From Luteimicrobium subarcticum (GTDB lineage Bacteria > Actinomycetota > Actinomycetes > Actinomycetales > Cellulomonadaceae): 64,000 nt of DNA. Of this stretch, positions 1-9,466 are shown piece after piece. Made by a program: the position numbers and the translations under genes. Where the stretch lies: contig NZ_PGTZ01000008.1 of the NCBI RefSeq assembly GCF_002798015.1, positions 62,001-126,000 on the forward strand, written 5' to 3'. Every line of letters starts with the position of its first letter. The stretch's first letter is position 1. The notes beneath the pieces are model-generated. The model was given only the letters and a program-made list of their open reading frames with translations, made no database searches and had not been told where the DNA came from.

Positions 1-61
1 CGTGCCCGCGCTGTCAGCCGCGCCCCCGCAACGGGCGCTGGTGAGCGCGGGCGCTCGTCCG

Positions 62-1012
62 TCAGCGGTCGACGACGTTGCGCAGCGCCTCGCCGGTGCG
101 CAGGGCCTCGACGTTGGCGACGACGAGCTCGTCGGCGTGCTGGGGGCGCCCGCCCGCGACGTGCGGCGTGAGGATCACGTTCGGGGTGTCCCACCAGGGT
201 GAGTCGGCGGGCAGCGGCTCGGTGGCGACGACGTCGAGCGCGGCGCCCGCGATGCGTCCGTCGCGCAGCGCGGCCTGGAGCGCCGGCTCGTCGACCGTCG
301 CGCCCCGGCCCACGTTGACGAACCAGGCGTGCCGGGGCAGCTGCGCGAGGACGTCCGCGTCCAGGGCGCCGCGCGTCGACTCGAGCGCGGGCAGCACGGA
401 CAGGAGGACGTCGGCCGTGGGGAGCACGTCGGCGAGGTCGGCGTCGGACACCACGGGGAACCCGGCCCGCTCGCCCGCGGCGCTCGCGACGCCGGTGACG
501 CGGGCGCCGAGCGCGGCGAGCAGCGGCGCGAGCCGCTGGGCGATCGACCCGAAGCCCCAGACGACCACGTGCGCCCCGTCGAGCGTCGAGAACCGCTCGC
601 CGGCGGGCCGTGTCTGCTCGCGCTGCAGCTCTCCGGCCCACCGGCGCTCGCGCTGGGCGTCGGCGCACACGTCGAGGCGGCGCGCGGCCGCGAGGACCAG
701 GGCGAGCGCGTGCTCGGCGACCGGTCCGTCGTGCAGGCCGCGGCCTGACGCGATGGTGACGTCCGGGGCGAAATCGGTGCGGAGCAGACGGTCCGGGCCC
801 GCCATGAGGCCCTGGACGAGCCGGAGCGCGGGCAGGGCTGCGGGTGCGGCGGCGAGCAGGTCGTGCGAGAGGTCCCACGCGACGAGCACCTCGGCGTCCT
901 CGGAACCGGCCGGGAACGGCCCCTTGCGCGGGTAGGCCACGAGGTCGTCGTGGGGCAGCGCGGTCGCGAGGGCGTCGAGGAGCGGGACGGTGTCGGGCAC
1001 GAGGATCTTCAC
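62..1012 (-). CDS. NAD-dependent D-2-hydroxyacid dehydrogenase
   Basis: Cytoplasmic oxidoreductase of the D-isomer-specific 2-hydroxyacid dehydrogenase family; the substrate cannot be told from sequence. About 316 aa, the usual family length. The Rossmann dinucleotide site (VWGFGSIAQ) is near residues 151-158. The catalytic set is visible: R236 in NVGRG, E265 in VVATEPLP and H284 in TPHVAGG. An upstream ATG at 1087 would add 25 residues that look non-coding. The GTG at 1012 is preferred because the family's first beta strand (KILVP) begins there and a TACGGT hexamer lies 6 nt upstream. Divergent from ilvD. It could act on a keto acid near branched-chain metabolism, but the neighbourhood alone is weak evidence. 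Confidence 0.88.
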   Translation of the reverse strand: MKILVPDTVPLLDALATALPHDDLVAYPRKGPFPAGSEDAEVLVAWDLSHDLLAAAPAALPALRLVQGLMAGPDRLLRTDFAPDVTIASGRGLHDGPVAEHALALVLAAARRLDVCADAQRERRWAGELQREQTRPAGERFSTLDGAHVVVWGFGSIAQRLAPLLAALGARVTGVASAAGERAGFPVVSDADLADVLPTADVLLSVLPALESTRGALDADVLAQLPRHAWFVNVGRGATVDEPALQAALRDGRIAGAALDVVATEPLPADSPWWDTPNVILTPHVAGGRPQHADELVVANVEALRTGEALRNVVDR

Positions 1013-1018
1013 CCGTCG

Positions 1019-1024
1019 ACCGTA
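1019..1024 (-). promoter_or_regulatory. -10 element, probable leaderless start of the dehydrogenase
   Basis: The minus strand reads TACGGT, 6 nt before the GTG at 1012. This spacing puts +1 on the start codon. No Shine-Dalgarno sequence is visible for this gene. Confidence 0.5.
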
Positions 1025-1110
1025 CGCCGTGGACGCCGTGCCACCCGCCGGTGACGTCGCTCCGACGGTCGGCAGGCGGACGTCCACGACTCATCAGGCG
1101 AGATGAGGCG

Positions 1111-1116
1111 TACGCT
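1111..1116 (+). promoter_or_regulatory. -10 element for ilvD
   Basis: TACGCT fits the TANNNT -10 pattern. Transcription would start near 1123 and give a leader of about 56 nt before the ilvD GTG at 1179. No convincing -35 hexamer is present. Confidence 0.4.
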
Positions 1117-1178
1117 GCACCGTGGCTCGCGCGAGCGGGCACACCCCCCGAGAACCCCGATCCACGAGGAGCGGACAC

Positions 1179-3032
1179 GTGCCCCAGCTGAGGTCCCGAA
1201 CGGTCACCCACGGACGCAACATGGCGGGAGCCCGCGCGCTCATGCGCGCGTCGGGCGTCGCCGGCGCGGACATCGGTCGCAAGCCGGTCATCGCGGTCGC
1301 GAACTCGTTCACGGAGTTCGTCCCGGGGCACACGCACCTCCAGCCCGTCGGGCGCATCGTGTCCGAGGCGATCCAGGCGGCCGGGGGGATCGCCCGGGAG
1401 TTCAACACGATCGCCGTGGACGACGGCATCGCGATGGGCCACGGTGGCATGCTCTACTCGCTGCCCAGCCGTGACCTCATCGCCGACTCGGTCGAGTACA
1501 TGGTCCAGGCGCACTGCGCGGACGCGCTCGTCTGCATCTCGAACTGCGACAAGATCACGCCCGGCATGCTCATGGCGGCGCTGCGCCTCAACATCCCGAC
1601 GGTCTTCGTGTCGGGAGGGCCCATGGAGGCCGGCCGCGCGACGCTCGTCGACGGGACGGTCCGCAAGCTCGACCTCATCGACGCGATGACCAACGCGGTC
1701 AACGAGGACGTGTCCGACGAGGACATCAGCCGCATCGAGGAGAACGCCTGCCCGACGTGCGGCTCGTGCTCCGGCATGTTCACCGCCAACTCGATGAACT
1801 GCCTCACCGAGGCCATCGGGCTCTCGCTGCCGGGGAACGGCTCGGTCCTCGCGACGCACACCGCCCGCCGTGCGCTGTACGAGAAGGCGGGCGCCACTGT
1901 CGTCGAGATCACCAAGCGCTACTACGACGGCGACGACGCGTCCGTGCTGCCGCGCTCGATCGCGACGCCCGCCGCGTTCGAGAACGCCATGGCGCTCGAC
2001 ATCGCCATGGGCGGCTCGACGAACACGATCCTGCACCTGCTGGCCGCTGCCCAGGAGGCCGAGATCGCCTACGGACTCACCGAGATCAACGAGGTCTCGC
2101 GCCGCGTGCCGTGCCTCGCGAAGGTCGCGCCGAACGTCGCCCCGCAGGGCACCTACTACATGGAGGACGTCCACCGCGCGGGCGGCATCCCCGCGCTGCT
2201 CGGCGAGCTGTACCGCGGCGGCCTGCTCAACGAGGACGTCCACACCGTGCACTCCGACTCGATCAAGGAGTGGCTCGGCACGTGGGACGTGCGCAGCGGC
2301 GAGGCGTCCGACGAGGCCCTGGACCTGTTCCACGCGGCGCCCGGCGGCCAGCGCTCCGCGACCGCGTTCTCGCAGTCGTCCCGCTGGGAGAGCCTCGACA
2401 CCGACGCCGCGAACGGCTGCATCCGCGACGTCGCGCACGCCTACTCGAAGGACGGCGGCCTCGCGGTGCTGCGCGGGAACCTCGCCGTCGACGGTGCTGT
2501 CGTCAAGACGGCGGGCGTCGACGAGTCCATCTGGACGTTCGAGGGCCCGGCGGTCGTGTGCGAGTCGCAGGAGGAGGCCGTCGACAAGATCCTGCGCAAG
2601 CAGGTCGTCGCCGGCGACGTGGTCGTCATCCGCTACGAGGGCCCCAAGGGCGGCCCCGGCATGCAGGAGATGCTGTACCCCACGTCGTTCCTCAAGGGCC
2701 GCGGGCTCGGCAAGGTCTGCGCGCTCGTGACCGACGGCCGCTTCTCGGGCGGGACGTCCGGCCTGTCCATCGGCCACGCGTCGCCCGAGGCCGCTGCCGG
2801 TGGCACGATCGCGCTCGTCGAGGACGGCGACCGCATCCGCATCGACATCCCGAACCGCTCCATGGAGCTGCTCGTCGACGACGTGACCCTCGAGGAGCGT
2901 CGCCTGGCGCTCGGCGGCGTCTACGCGCCGAAGGGGCGCGACCGCCAGGTGTCCGCCGCTCTGCGGGCCTACGCCGCGATGGCGACGAGCGCCGACAAGG
3001 GCGCGGTCCGGGACGTGTCCAAGCTCGGCTGA
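1179..3032 (+). CDS. ilvD: dihydroxy-acid dehydratase
   Basis: Dehydrates 2,3-dihydroxy-3-methyl(iso)valerate to the 2-keto acid in isoleucine, valine and leucine synthesis; cytoplasmic Fe-S enzyme. 617 aa, matching the E. coli-type length. Cluster cysteines are seen at C123 ([10 protein letters not shown]) and C194/C197 ([11 protein letters not shown]); the C-terminal GRFSGGTSG motif is intact. Frame-extending starts at 1122 exist, but the GTG at 1179 has a GAGGAG ribosome site about 8 nt upstream and begins with the conserved [13 protein letters not shown] stretch. It stands alone, without ilvBNC nearby. Identification is very secure. Confidence 0.97.
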   Translation: MPQLRSRTVTHGRNMAGARALMRASGVAGADIGRKPVIAVANSFTEFVPGHTHLQPVGRIVSEAIQAAGGIAREFNTIAVDDGIAMGHGGMLYSLPSRDLIADSVEYMVQAHCADALVCISNCDKITPGMLMAALRLNIPTVFVSGGPMEAGRATLVDGTVRKLDLIDAMTNAVNEDVSDEDISRIEENACPTCGSCSGMFTANSMNCLTEAIGLSLPGNGSVLATHTARRALYEKAGATVVEITKRYYDGDDASVLPRSIATPAAFENAMALDIAMGGSTNTILHLLAAAQEAEIAYGLTEINEVSRRVPCLAKVAPNVAPQGTYYMEDVHRAGGIPALLGELYRGGLLNEDVHTVHSDSIKEWLGTWDVRSGEASDEALDLFHAAPGGQRSATAFSQSSRWESLDTDAANGCIRDVAHAYSKDGGLAVLRGNLAVDGAVVKTAGVDESIWTFEGPAVVCESQEEAVDKILRKQVVAGDVVVIRYEGPKGGPGMQEMLYPTSFLKGRGLGKVCALVTDGRFSGGTSGLSIGHASPEAAAGGTIALVEDGDRIRIDIPNRSMELLVDDVTLEERRLALGGVYAPKGRDRQVSAALRAYAAMATSADKGAVRDVSKLG

Positions 3033-3079
3033 GCACCCGCCCGCACGACGGCTCGTTCCTCCGGTGAGAGGGTGGGGGC

Positions 3080-4498
3080 ATGGCTGACACCACCCCCGCC
3101 CCGTCGTCCTCCGCCGTCGACGTCGCGCCCGTGCGCGACGCCGTCGACGGTCTCCTCCCGCGGGCGCTCGACGACCTCAGGACCCTCGTCGCGATCCCCT
3201 CGGTCGCCGACGAGCGGCTGTTCCCGCACGAGGAGTGCGTTCGGGCCGCCCAGTGGGTCGCCGACGCGTTCCGGGCGGAGGGCATCGACGACGCCCGCCT
3301 CGAGCCGACGCCCGACGGTTCGGACGTCGTCGTCGGGTACCGGCCCGGGCCGCAGGGCGCACCCACCGTGCTGCTGTACGCCCACTACGACGTGCAGCCG
3401 CCGCTCGACGACGCCGCGTGGACGACGCCGCCCTTCGAGCTGACGGAGCGCGACGGGCGCCTCTACGGTCGCGGCGCGGCCGACTGCAAGGGCAACATCG
3501 TCGCCCACCTCACCGCGCTGCGGGCCCTGCGTGCCCTGCGGTCGGCGGGCGGCGACGACGGCTTCCCCGTCGGGGTGCGCGTGCTCATCGAGGGGAGCGA
3601 GGAGCAGGGCACCGGCGGTCTGGAGCAGTACGTCGAGCAGCACCCCGGCGAGCTCGGCGCGGACGCGATCCTCATCGCCGACACCGGCAACGCGGCCCTC
3701 GGCGTCCCGACCCTCACCGTGACCCTCCGCGGGATCGCGAACGTCGTCGTGAGCGTGGAGGCCCTCGCCGGAGAGATCCACTCCGGCATGTTCGGCGGCG
3801 CCGCCCCCGACGCGCTCGCGGCGCTCGTCGTGCTGCTCGCGACCCTGCGCGACGCCGACGGGAACACGACGGTCGACGGCCTGGACACCACGCAGGTGTG
3901 GGACGGCGTCGCGTACGACGAGGACCAGTTCCGCACCGATGCCGGCGTCGTCGACGGGGTCGGCCTGCTCGGCTCCGGCAGCGTCGCCGACCAGCTCTGG
4001 GCGCGGCCCGCGCTCACGATCCTCGGCATCGACGCACCGAAGGTCGTGGGCTCGTCCGCGGCGATCCAGCCGCGCGCCGCCGCACGCCTCAACCTGCGCG
4101 TCCCGCCCGGCACGGACCCCGACGACGCCCTGGAGAAGCTCACCGCGCACCTGCACGCGCACGCACCCTGGGGCGCCCGGGTGACAGTCGAACCCGAGGG
4201 GACCGGCCAGCCGTTCCGCGCGCGCACGTCCGGGCACGTCTTCGACACGCTCGCGCAGGCGCTCGCCGACGCGTTCGGCGCGGCCGAGACCACGACGGCC
4301 GGCCAGGGGGGCTCGATCCCGCTGTGCAACGTCCTCCAGGACGGTTACCCCGACGCCGAGGTGGTGCTGCTCGGCGTCGAGGAGCCCGCGTGCCTCATCC
4401 ATGCGCCGAACGAGAGCGTCGACCCGGGGGAGATCGCCCGGCTCGCCGTCGCCGAGGCCCTGTTCCTGACACGTCTCGGGGCGACCCCGGCGGCCTGA
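3080..4498 (+). CDS. M20 family metallopeptidase (dipeptidase)
   Basis: Zinc-dependent peptidase of the M20 (ArgE/DapE/carnosinase-like) family, 472 aa, cytoplasmic with no signal peptide. Metal and catalytic motifs are in order: H102-x-D104 (YAHYDVQPP), D135 in GRGAADCKGN, the EE pair in EGSEEQG, the dimerisation-domain HSGMFGG, and a late metal His in CLIHAPNE. The M20 dimerisation lid lies between roughly residues 210 and 360. The ATG is preceded by a purine-rich GAGAGGGTGGGGG. It lies 47 bp after ilvD and may be co-transcribed. The peptide specificity is not predictable; acylases and desuccinylases share this fold. Confidence 0.92.
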   Translation: MADTTPAPSSSAVDVAPVRDAVDGLLPRALDDLRTLVAIPSVADERLFPHEECVRAAQWVADAFRAEGIDDARLEPTPDGSDVVVGYRPGPQGAPTVLLYAHYDVQPPLDDAAWTTPPFELTERDGRLYGRGAADCKGNIVAHLTALRALRALRSAGGDDGFPVGVRVLIEGSEEQGTGGLEQYVEQHPGELGADAILIADTGNAALGVPTLTVTLRGIANVVVSVEALAGEIHSGMFGGAAPDALAALVVLLATLRDADGNTTVDGLDTTQVWDGVAYDEDQFRTDAGVVDGVGLLGSGSVADQLWARPALTILGIDAPKVVGSSAAIQPRAAARLNLRVPPGTDPDDALEKLTAHLHAHAPWGARVTVEPEGTGQPFRARTSGHVFDTLAQALADAFGAAETTTAGQGGSIPLCNVLQDGYPDAEVVLLGVEEPACLIHAPNESVDPGEIARLAVAEALFLTRLGATPAA

Positions 4499-4513
4499 GC
4501 GAGCGGAGATGGC

Positions 4514-4839
4514 GTGACCCGGTTCGCGCTCGACGCGACCGCGCTGCGCGTGGTGCGCGGCGAGGTGCTGGTGGCGTGCGCGAGGGTCGACGGCTGCTGG
4601 AGGGTGTCGCGTCGCTGCGGGTACGTCTGCTCAACGACCGGGTGTCGCGCGCCACCGCCTGGACCCTGGCGACCGAGCTCGGCTGGCACGACACGGCACC
4701 CGCCGAGTACCTCGCCGTCGCAGTGCTGCAGGCCGATGCCCTCGTCGCCGACGACCCGCTGCTCCGGGCGGGTGCGACCGGGCGGGTCGCGCTCGCGGAC
4801 GAGGATCTGCTCGGAGTCCCGGACGACGCCGCGAGATGA
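4514..4839 (+). pseudogene. PIN-domain (VapC-like) gene with internal deletion and frameshift
   Basis: Two pieces of one PIN-type nuclease lie in different frames. The N-terminal piece starts at GTG 4514 (VTRFALDATALRVVRGE) and carries the first PIN aspartate. From about 4576 the frame shifted by one base encodes the rest (VREGRRLLEG through YLAVAVLQADALVADDP), with the late acidic residues, ending at 4839. Compared with the usual ~130-residue layout, the central helices bearing the conserved Glu and the frame between the pieces are missing. A short GTGCGCG direct repeat flanks the apparent join (about 4551 and 4586). No antitoxin gene is beside it. It is likely inactive unless the join is a sequencing error. 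Confidence 0.6.
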
Positions 4840-4859
4840 CCGAGCAGGGCGCCCGACCT

Positions 4860-6623
4860 TCAGGGTGCCGCGCCGCCCGGCCCGACCGCCCACCGGTAGT
4901 CGGCGGAGGTCGCCAGCAGCTCGTCGTGCGTGCCGGACGTGAGGACGCGGGCCGGACCGCCGTCGGCAGCGGGCGCGAGCAGCACGACCCGGTCGGCCGC
5001 CGCGAGCGCCCCGAGGTGGTGCGTCGCGACGACGACGGACCGGCCGGTGCGCGCGAGCCCGAGGACGGTCCGCACCATCGCGTCGGCGGACGCGGGGTCG
5101 AGGTGCTCGGCCGGCTCGTCGACGAGCAGCACGGGTGCGTCCGCCAGCAGCGCCCGCGCGAGCAGCAGCCGACGGCGTTCGCCGCCCGAGACGGCGGCCC
5201 CGGCCGCCCCGACGCGGGTGTCCAGCCCGGCGGCCGTCGCGTCCAGCCAGTCGGTCAGGCCGACCGCGGCGAGCGCCGTCCGGGCCTCGTCGGCGGTGAC
5301 GTCCCCGCGTGCGACGCGGAGGTTCTCGAGCACCGTGGTGTCGAACAGGTGCGCGTCCTCGGCCGTCCAGGCCGCGTCCGCGTGCCGCACGAGGTGCCCC
5401 GAGACCGGCGCGAGCAGGCCCCCGAGCGTCAGCAGCAGGGTCGTCTTGCCCACGCCGCTCGGTCCGACGACGGCGAGCGTGCCGCCCGCGGCGAGGTCGA
5501 CGTCGACACCCGTCAGCACGGCGGTGCCTGCGTGCCCGACCGCGAGGTCCTGCGCCGACAGCACCGGGGGCGCGGCTGCGCCGGGCACCGGCTCGGGTCC
5601 CGGAGCGACCGGCACGGGCGCCCGTGCCGGAAGGGCCTCCGCGGCGTCGAGCAGCGCCATGATGCGGGCGGCGGCCTCACGCGAACGACGAAGCTGGACC
5701 GCGGCGGCGGGGAGGGCCCCGACGGCCTCGAACGCCGCGAGCGGCGTGAGCACGACGACTGCGAGCTCGACGGGCGTCAGACGCCCCGACTGCACGGCCG
5801 ACGTGCCGAGCACGAGCGACGCGACGACGGCCGCGCCGGTCGCCGCGGTCGTCAGGGCGGCGCTCCACGCCGAGGTGCGGGCGCCCTCGTCGGACGCGCG
5901 CACGAGGTCCCGGTCGGCCTCGCGCAGGGCCGTGGCCCGGTCGTGGACACCACCCGACACGGTCAGCGGGCCGGTGTCGCCGAGGACGTCGAGGGCGGCC
6001 GAGCCCATGCGGGTGCGGGCGTCGGCGGACCGCCCCTCGGTGCCCGCCGCTCCCCGGTCGGCCAGCCACGGGGCGAGGACGCCCGCGACGAGCAGCGTCG
6101 CCGCGAGCGCGACTCCCGCCTCGGGCAGGAGCACGCCCACGATCGCGACGGACAGCGCGGAGACCCCGACCGCCACACCGGCGGGCACGACGGTCCGCAC
6201 GACGACGTCGCCGACCGCGTCGGCGTCGGTCCCCGTGCGGGCGAGCAGGTCGCCCTCGCGCAGCGCGGCGACGGCCTCGGCGCGGCCCGTCGAGAGTCGT
6301 GCGTAGAGGTTCTCGCGCAGCCGGGCGACGCCGCGGAGCGCGACGTCGTGCGACGCGAGCCGCTCGACGTAGCGCAGCGTGCCGCGGCCCACGCCGAACG
6401 CCCGCACCGTGACGACCGCGACGGAGAGCGTGAGCACGGGGGGCTGCTGCGACGCCCGGGCGATGAGCCACGCGGAGACCGCGGCGAGGCCGACGGCGCA
6501 GCCGAGCGCGAGCGTGCCGAGCAGGACGGCGACGAGCACACGGCGGGGACTGACCTCGAGCAGGGCGACCGCGCGTCGCAGCGGTGTGGTCGTGGGTCGC
6601 GCGGCCCGCCCGGGAGCGGTCAT
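4860..6623 (-). CDS. cydC: thiol reductant ABC exporter subunit CydC
   Basis: Membrane ABC half-transporter that with CydD exports glutathione/cysteine-type thiols, needed to assemble cytochrome bd. 587 aa: an N-terminal transmembrane domain (about residues 20-310), then an ATPase domain with Walker A GPSGVGKTTLL, signature VSGGERRRLLLAR and Walker B LLVDEPAEHLD. The ATG at 6623 overlaps the cydD stop (ATGA), so the two are probably translationally coupled. Last gene of cydABDC, it converges on the broken PIN gene 20 bp away. A frame-extending start far upstream lies inside cydD and is rejected. Confidence 0.93.
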   Translation of the reverse strand: MTAPGRAARPTTTPLRRAVALLEVSPRRVLVAVLLGTLALGCAVGLAAVSAWLIARASQQPPVLTLSVAVVTVRAFGVGRGTLRYVERLASHDVALRGVARLRENLYARLSTGRAEAVAALREGDLLARTGTDADAVGDVVVRTVVPAGVAVGVSALSVAIVGVLLPEAGVALAATLLVAGVLAPWLADRGAAGTEGRSADARTRMGSAALDVLGDTGPLTVSGGVHDRATALREADRDLVRASDEGARTSAWSAALTTAATGAAVVASLVLGTSAVQSGRLTPVELAVVVLTPLAAFEAVGALPAAAVQLRRSREAAARIMALLDAAEALPARAPVPVAPGPEPVPGAAAPPVLSAQDLAVGHAGTAVLTGVDVDLAAGGTLAVVGPSGVGKTTLLLTLGGLLAPVSGHLVRHADAAWTAEDAHLFDTTVLENLRVARGDVTADEARTALAAVGLTDWLDATAAGLDTRVGAAGAAVSGGERRRLLLARALLADAPVLLVDEPAEHLDPASADAMVRTVLGLARTGRSVVVATHHLGALAAADRVVLLAPAADGGPARVLTSGTHDELLATSADYRWAVGPGGAAP

Positions 6624-8368
6624 GCGACCGCCGCCGGAGCTCCGGTGGCGCGCACGACGGCGGACCGCACGTCCACGACGCGGTCGCACGCGGCCACCAG
6701 CGCGGGGCGGTGAGCCACGACGACGACGGTCCGGCCGTCGTCGCGCAGCGCCCGCACCGCGGCGACGAGGTCGCGCTCGGAGGCCGCGTCGAGGTGCGCG
6801 GTGGGTTCGTCGAGCACGACCAGCGGGACGTCCCGGAGGAGCGCGGTGGTGAGCGCCACGCGCTGCGACTGGCCGACGCTCAGGCCGAGGCCGCCGCGAC
6901 CCAGGGGTGTCGCCCAGCCGTCCGGGAGCGCGGCGACCACGGCATCGAGCCCGGTGGCACGTGCCGCCCGGCCGCGCCGCGCCGCGTCGGCCGGGGGGCG
7001 CGGGTCGACGGTGGACGTGCCCTCGACGACGTCGGCGAGGGTCCCGGGGCCGAGCGTCGGACGCTGGGGCACCCAGGCGACCTGCCGCCACAGGTCGTCC
7101 AGGTCGACGTCCGAGAGGTCCACCTGCGCGGGCCCGACAGGGTCGCGGTCGGTGCCGCTCGGGCCGCCCGTCACGGGCCGCACCACGACGCGTCCGCGGG
7201 TCGGCGCGACGAGCCCGAGCAGCACCTGCACCGCGGTGGACTTGCCGGCGCCGTTGGGGCCGACGAGCGCGACGGCCTCGCCGGGCGCGACCGCGAGGTC
7301 GAGCCCGGAGGGTGCCACGAGGTCGCGCCCCGGAGCCTCGACGTCGACATCCTCGAGCACGAGCACGGCGCGCGTGAGGTCGACGCGGACGCCGCCGGCG
7401 CGGCGCGCGGGAACGGGGAGCTCGAGGACCTCGAAGGCCGCCGAGGCGGCTGCGATACCGTCGCGGGACGCGTGGAACTGGGCGCCGACCTGCCGCAGCG
7501 GCAGGTACACCTCGGGTGCGAGGACCAGCACGGCGAGCCCGGTGAACAGGTCCATGCGCCCGTCGACGAGCCGCAGGCCGATCCCGACGGCGACGATCGC
7601 GACCGACAGGGTGGTGAGCAGCTCGAGGACCATGCCGGACAGGAACGCGTACCGCAGCGTGGCGGTCGTGGCGCGCCGGTTGGCCTCGCCGAGCTCACGG
7701 ACCCGGGCGCGCGGCCCGGCGGCGCGGCCGAACGCCCGCAGGGTGGGCAGGCCGGCGACGAGGTCGAGGAGCTGGTCGCCGAGCCGGGCCAGCGTCCGCA
7801 GGCGCCGCTCGGCTGCGCCCTCGGTGAGGCGCCCCACGAGGACCATGAAGAGCGGCACGAGCGGCAGCGTGACGACGACGATCACGCCGGAGACCCAGTC
7901 GAGACCGAACGTCACGACGACGAGCAGCGGCGTGACGACCGCGGTCAGCAGGAGCTGGGGGACGTACCGCACGAAGTAGGGCTCGAGGTCGTCCAGGCCG
8001 CGGGTGACGAGCGTCGCGACGCCCGCGGCGTCGGGCGACGCCCGCCAGCGCGGCCCGAGCGCGACCGTGTGCTGGACGACGGCCTCGCGCAGCTCGCCGA
8101 CCGTGGTGCGCGCGGCGCGTACGGCGAACCGTTCCTGGCACCACGCCACCGCGGCCCGGGCCGCCACGACGCCCGCGAGCCACCCGACACGCCCACGGAT
8201 CGCCGGGAGGTCCACGCCGTCGTGCACGACGGCGGCGAGGGCGGACGCGAGCAGCAGCGCCTGCGCGACGACGAGGACGCCCGCGACCGCGCCGAGGACC
8301 GTCGTGAGCGCGAGGTGGGTGCGGGCCGCGCGGGCGTACCGCAGGAGCCGGGGGTCGAGCGGCTTCAC
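6620..8368 (-). CDS. cydD: thiol reductant ABC exporter subunit CydD
   Basis: Partner of CydC in the heterodimeric thiol exporter that supports cytochrome bd maturation. 582 aa: a six-helix membrane domain, then Walker A GPNGAGKSTAV, an unusual signature LSVGQSQRVAL (LSGGQ is canonical) and Walker B LVVLDEPTAHLD. The GTG at 8368 overlaps the cydB stop (GTGA). A longer frame to 8497 runs antisense-like through cydB and reads as low-complexity Arg, so it is rejected. The altered signature motif is shared by many actinobacterial CydD proteins as far as I recall, so it need not mean loss of function. Confidence 0.92.
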   Translation of the reverse strand: MKPLDPRLLRYARAARTHLALTTVLGAVAGVLVVAQALLLASALAAVVHDGVDLPAIRGRVGWLAGVVAARAAVAWCQERFAVRAARTTVGELREAVVQHTVALGPRWRASPDAAGVATLVTRGLDDLEPYFVRYVPQLLLTAVVTPLLVVVTFGLDWVSGVIVVVTLPLVPLFMVLVGRLTEGAAERRLRTLARLGDQLLDLVAGLPTLRAFGRAAGPRARVRELGEANRRATTATLRYAFLSGMVLELLTTLSVAIVAVGIGLRLVDGRMDLFTGLAVLVLAPEVYLPLRQVGAQFHASRDGIAAASAAFEVLELPVPARRAGGVRVDLTRAVLVLEDVDVEAPGRDLVAPSGLDLAVAPGEAVALVGPNGAGKSTAVQVLLGLVAPTRGRVVVRPVTGGPSGTDRDPVGPAQVDLSDVDLDDLWRQVAWVPQRPTLGPGTLADVVEGTSTVDPRPPADAARRGRAARATGLDAVVAALPDGWATPLGRGGLGLSVGQSQRVALTTALLRDVPLVVLDEPTAHLDAASERDLVAAVRALRDDGRTVVVVAHRPALVAACDRVVDVRSAVVRATGAPAAVA

Positions 8369-9456
8369 CGCGTGCCGGACGCCGCTGCCCGGTCGGTGGC
8401 GTCGTCGGCGTCGTCGCGGGGCGCGCGCAGGCTCAGGCCGATCGGGTCGGGGATGGCCTCGGCGGTGAGCCGCTTGCGGAACACCCAGTACGTCCACCCC
8501 TGGTAGAGCAGGACGAGCGGCGTGAGGACCACCGCGACCCAGGTCATGATCACGAGCGTGTAGTGGGTCGAGCTCGCGTTGTCGACGGTGAGCGAGTTCG
8601 CGGGGTCGGTCGCCGGCATGACGTTCGGGTACATGGCACCGAAGATCAGCACGACCGCGGCGACGATCGTCACGGCCGAGGTGACGAAGGCCCAGCCCTC
8701 ACGGTCGACCCACACGGCCGCGACGAGCGCGAGCAGGGCGAGCGCAGCGACGACGACGGCCGCCCACGTCCAGTCGTTGCGGGAGTACGCGAGCTGGGCC
8801 CACAGCGCCCAGGCGCCCGCGACGACGAGCGTCACGACCGACAACGGGCGGGCGAGCCGCAGGGCGCGCTCGTGGATCGTGCCGCGGGTCTTGAGCGCCA
8901 GGAACACCGCGCCGTGCGACACGAAGAGCGCGAGCGTGACGACGCCGCCCAGCAGGGCGAACGGGTTGAGCAGCGCCCAGAACCCGCCGACGTAGTTGTG
9001 CGCCGCGTCGAGGTCGACGCCCCGCACGAGGTTCGCGAACGCGACCCCCCACAGGATCGACGGCAGCCACGACCCGAACACGATGCCGCGGTCGCACCAG
9101 CGGGCCCAGCCCGGGTCGGAGATCTTGCCGCGGTACTCGAAGCACACGCCGCGCACGATGAGCGCCACGAGGATCAGCAGCAGCGGCAGGTAGAACCCGG
9201 AGAAGAGCGTCGCGTACCACTCGGGGAAGGCCGCGAACGTCGCGCCGCCCGCGGTGAGCAGCCACACCTCGTTGCCGTCCCAGACCGGCCCGATGCTGTT
9301 GATGACGACGCGCCGCTCCTTGTCGCGGATCTCCGGGTCCTTCTCCTTCGCGAGGATCGGCAGGAGGATCCCGACGCCGAAGTCGAAGCCCTCGAGCACG
9401 AGGTAGCCGGTCCACAGGACCGCGATGATGATGAACCAGAGGGTCGTGAGCTCCAT
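8365..9456 (-). CDS. cydB: cytochrome bd ubiquinol/menaquinol oxidase subunit II
   Basis: Integral membrane subunit of cytochrome bd, the high-affinity quinol oxidase that reduces O2 to water. 363 aa with about eight to nine hydrophobic helices. The N-terminus (MELTTLWFIIIAVLWTGYL) and the GFDFGVGILLP and GPVWDGNEVWL motifs are typical of CydB. The ATG at 9456 follows the cydA stop by 10 nt. Its stop overlaps the cydD start, so cydA-B-D-C reads as one operon. Confidence 0.96.
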   Translation of the reverse strand: MELTTLWFIIIAVLWTGYLVLEGFDFGVGILLPILAKEKDPEIRDKERRVVINSIGPVWDGNEVWLLTAGGATFAAFPEWYATLFSGFYLPLLLILVALIVRGVCFEYRGKISDPGWARWCDRGIVFGSWLPSILWGVAFANLVRGVDLDAAHNYVGGFWALLNPFALLGGVVTLALFVSHGAVFLALKTRGTIHERALRLARPLSVVTLVVAGAWALWAQLAYSRNDWTWAAVVVAALALLALVAAVWVDREGWAFVTSAVTIVAAVVLIFGAMYPNVMPATDPANSLTVDNASSTHYTLVIMTWVAVVLTPLVLLYQGWTYWVFRKRLTAEAIPDPIGLSLRAPRDDADDATDRAAASGTR

Positions 9457-9466
9457 GTCCGGCTCC

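Noticed and set aside
4-52. Inverted repeat GCCCGCGCT / AGCGCGGGC at the window start.
   Set aside because: The loop of about 31 nt is long and there is no T tract. In DNA this GC-rich, such 9-mers arise by chance.
4836-8506. Long plus-strand frames opposite cydC and cydD.
   Set aside because: Antisense shadows with no recognisable motif. The minus-strand transporters are complete.
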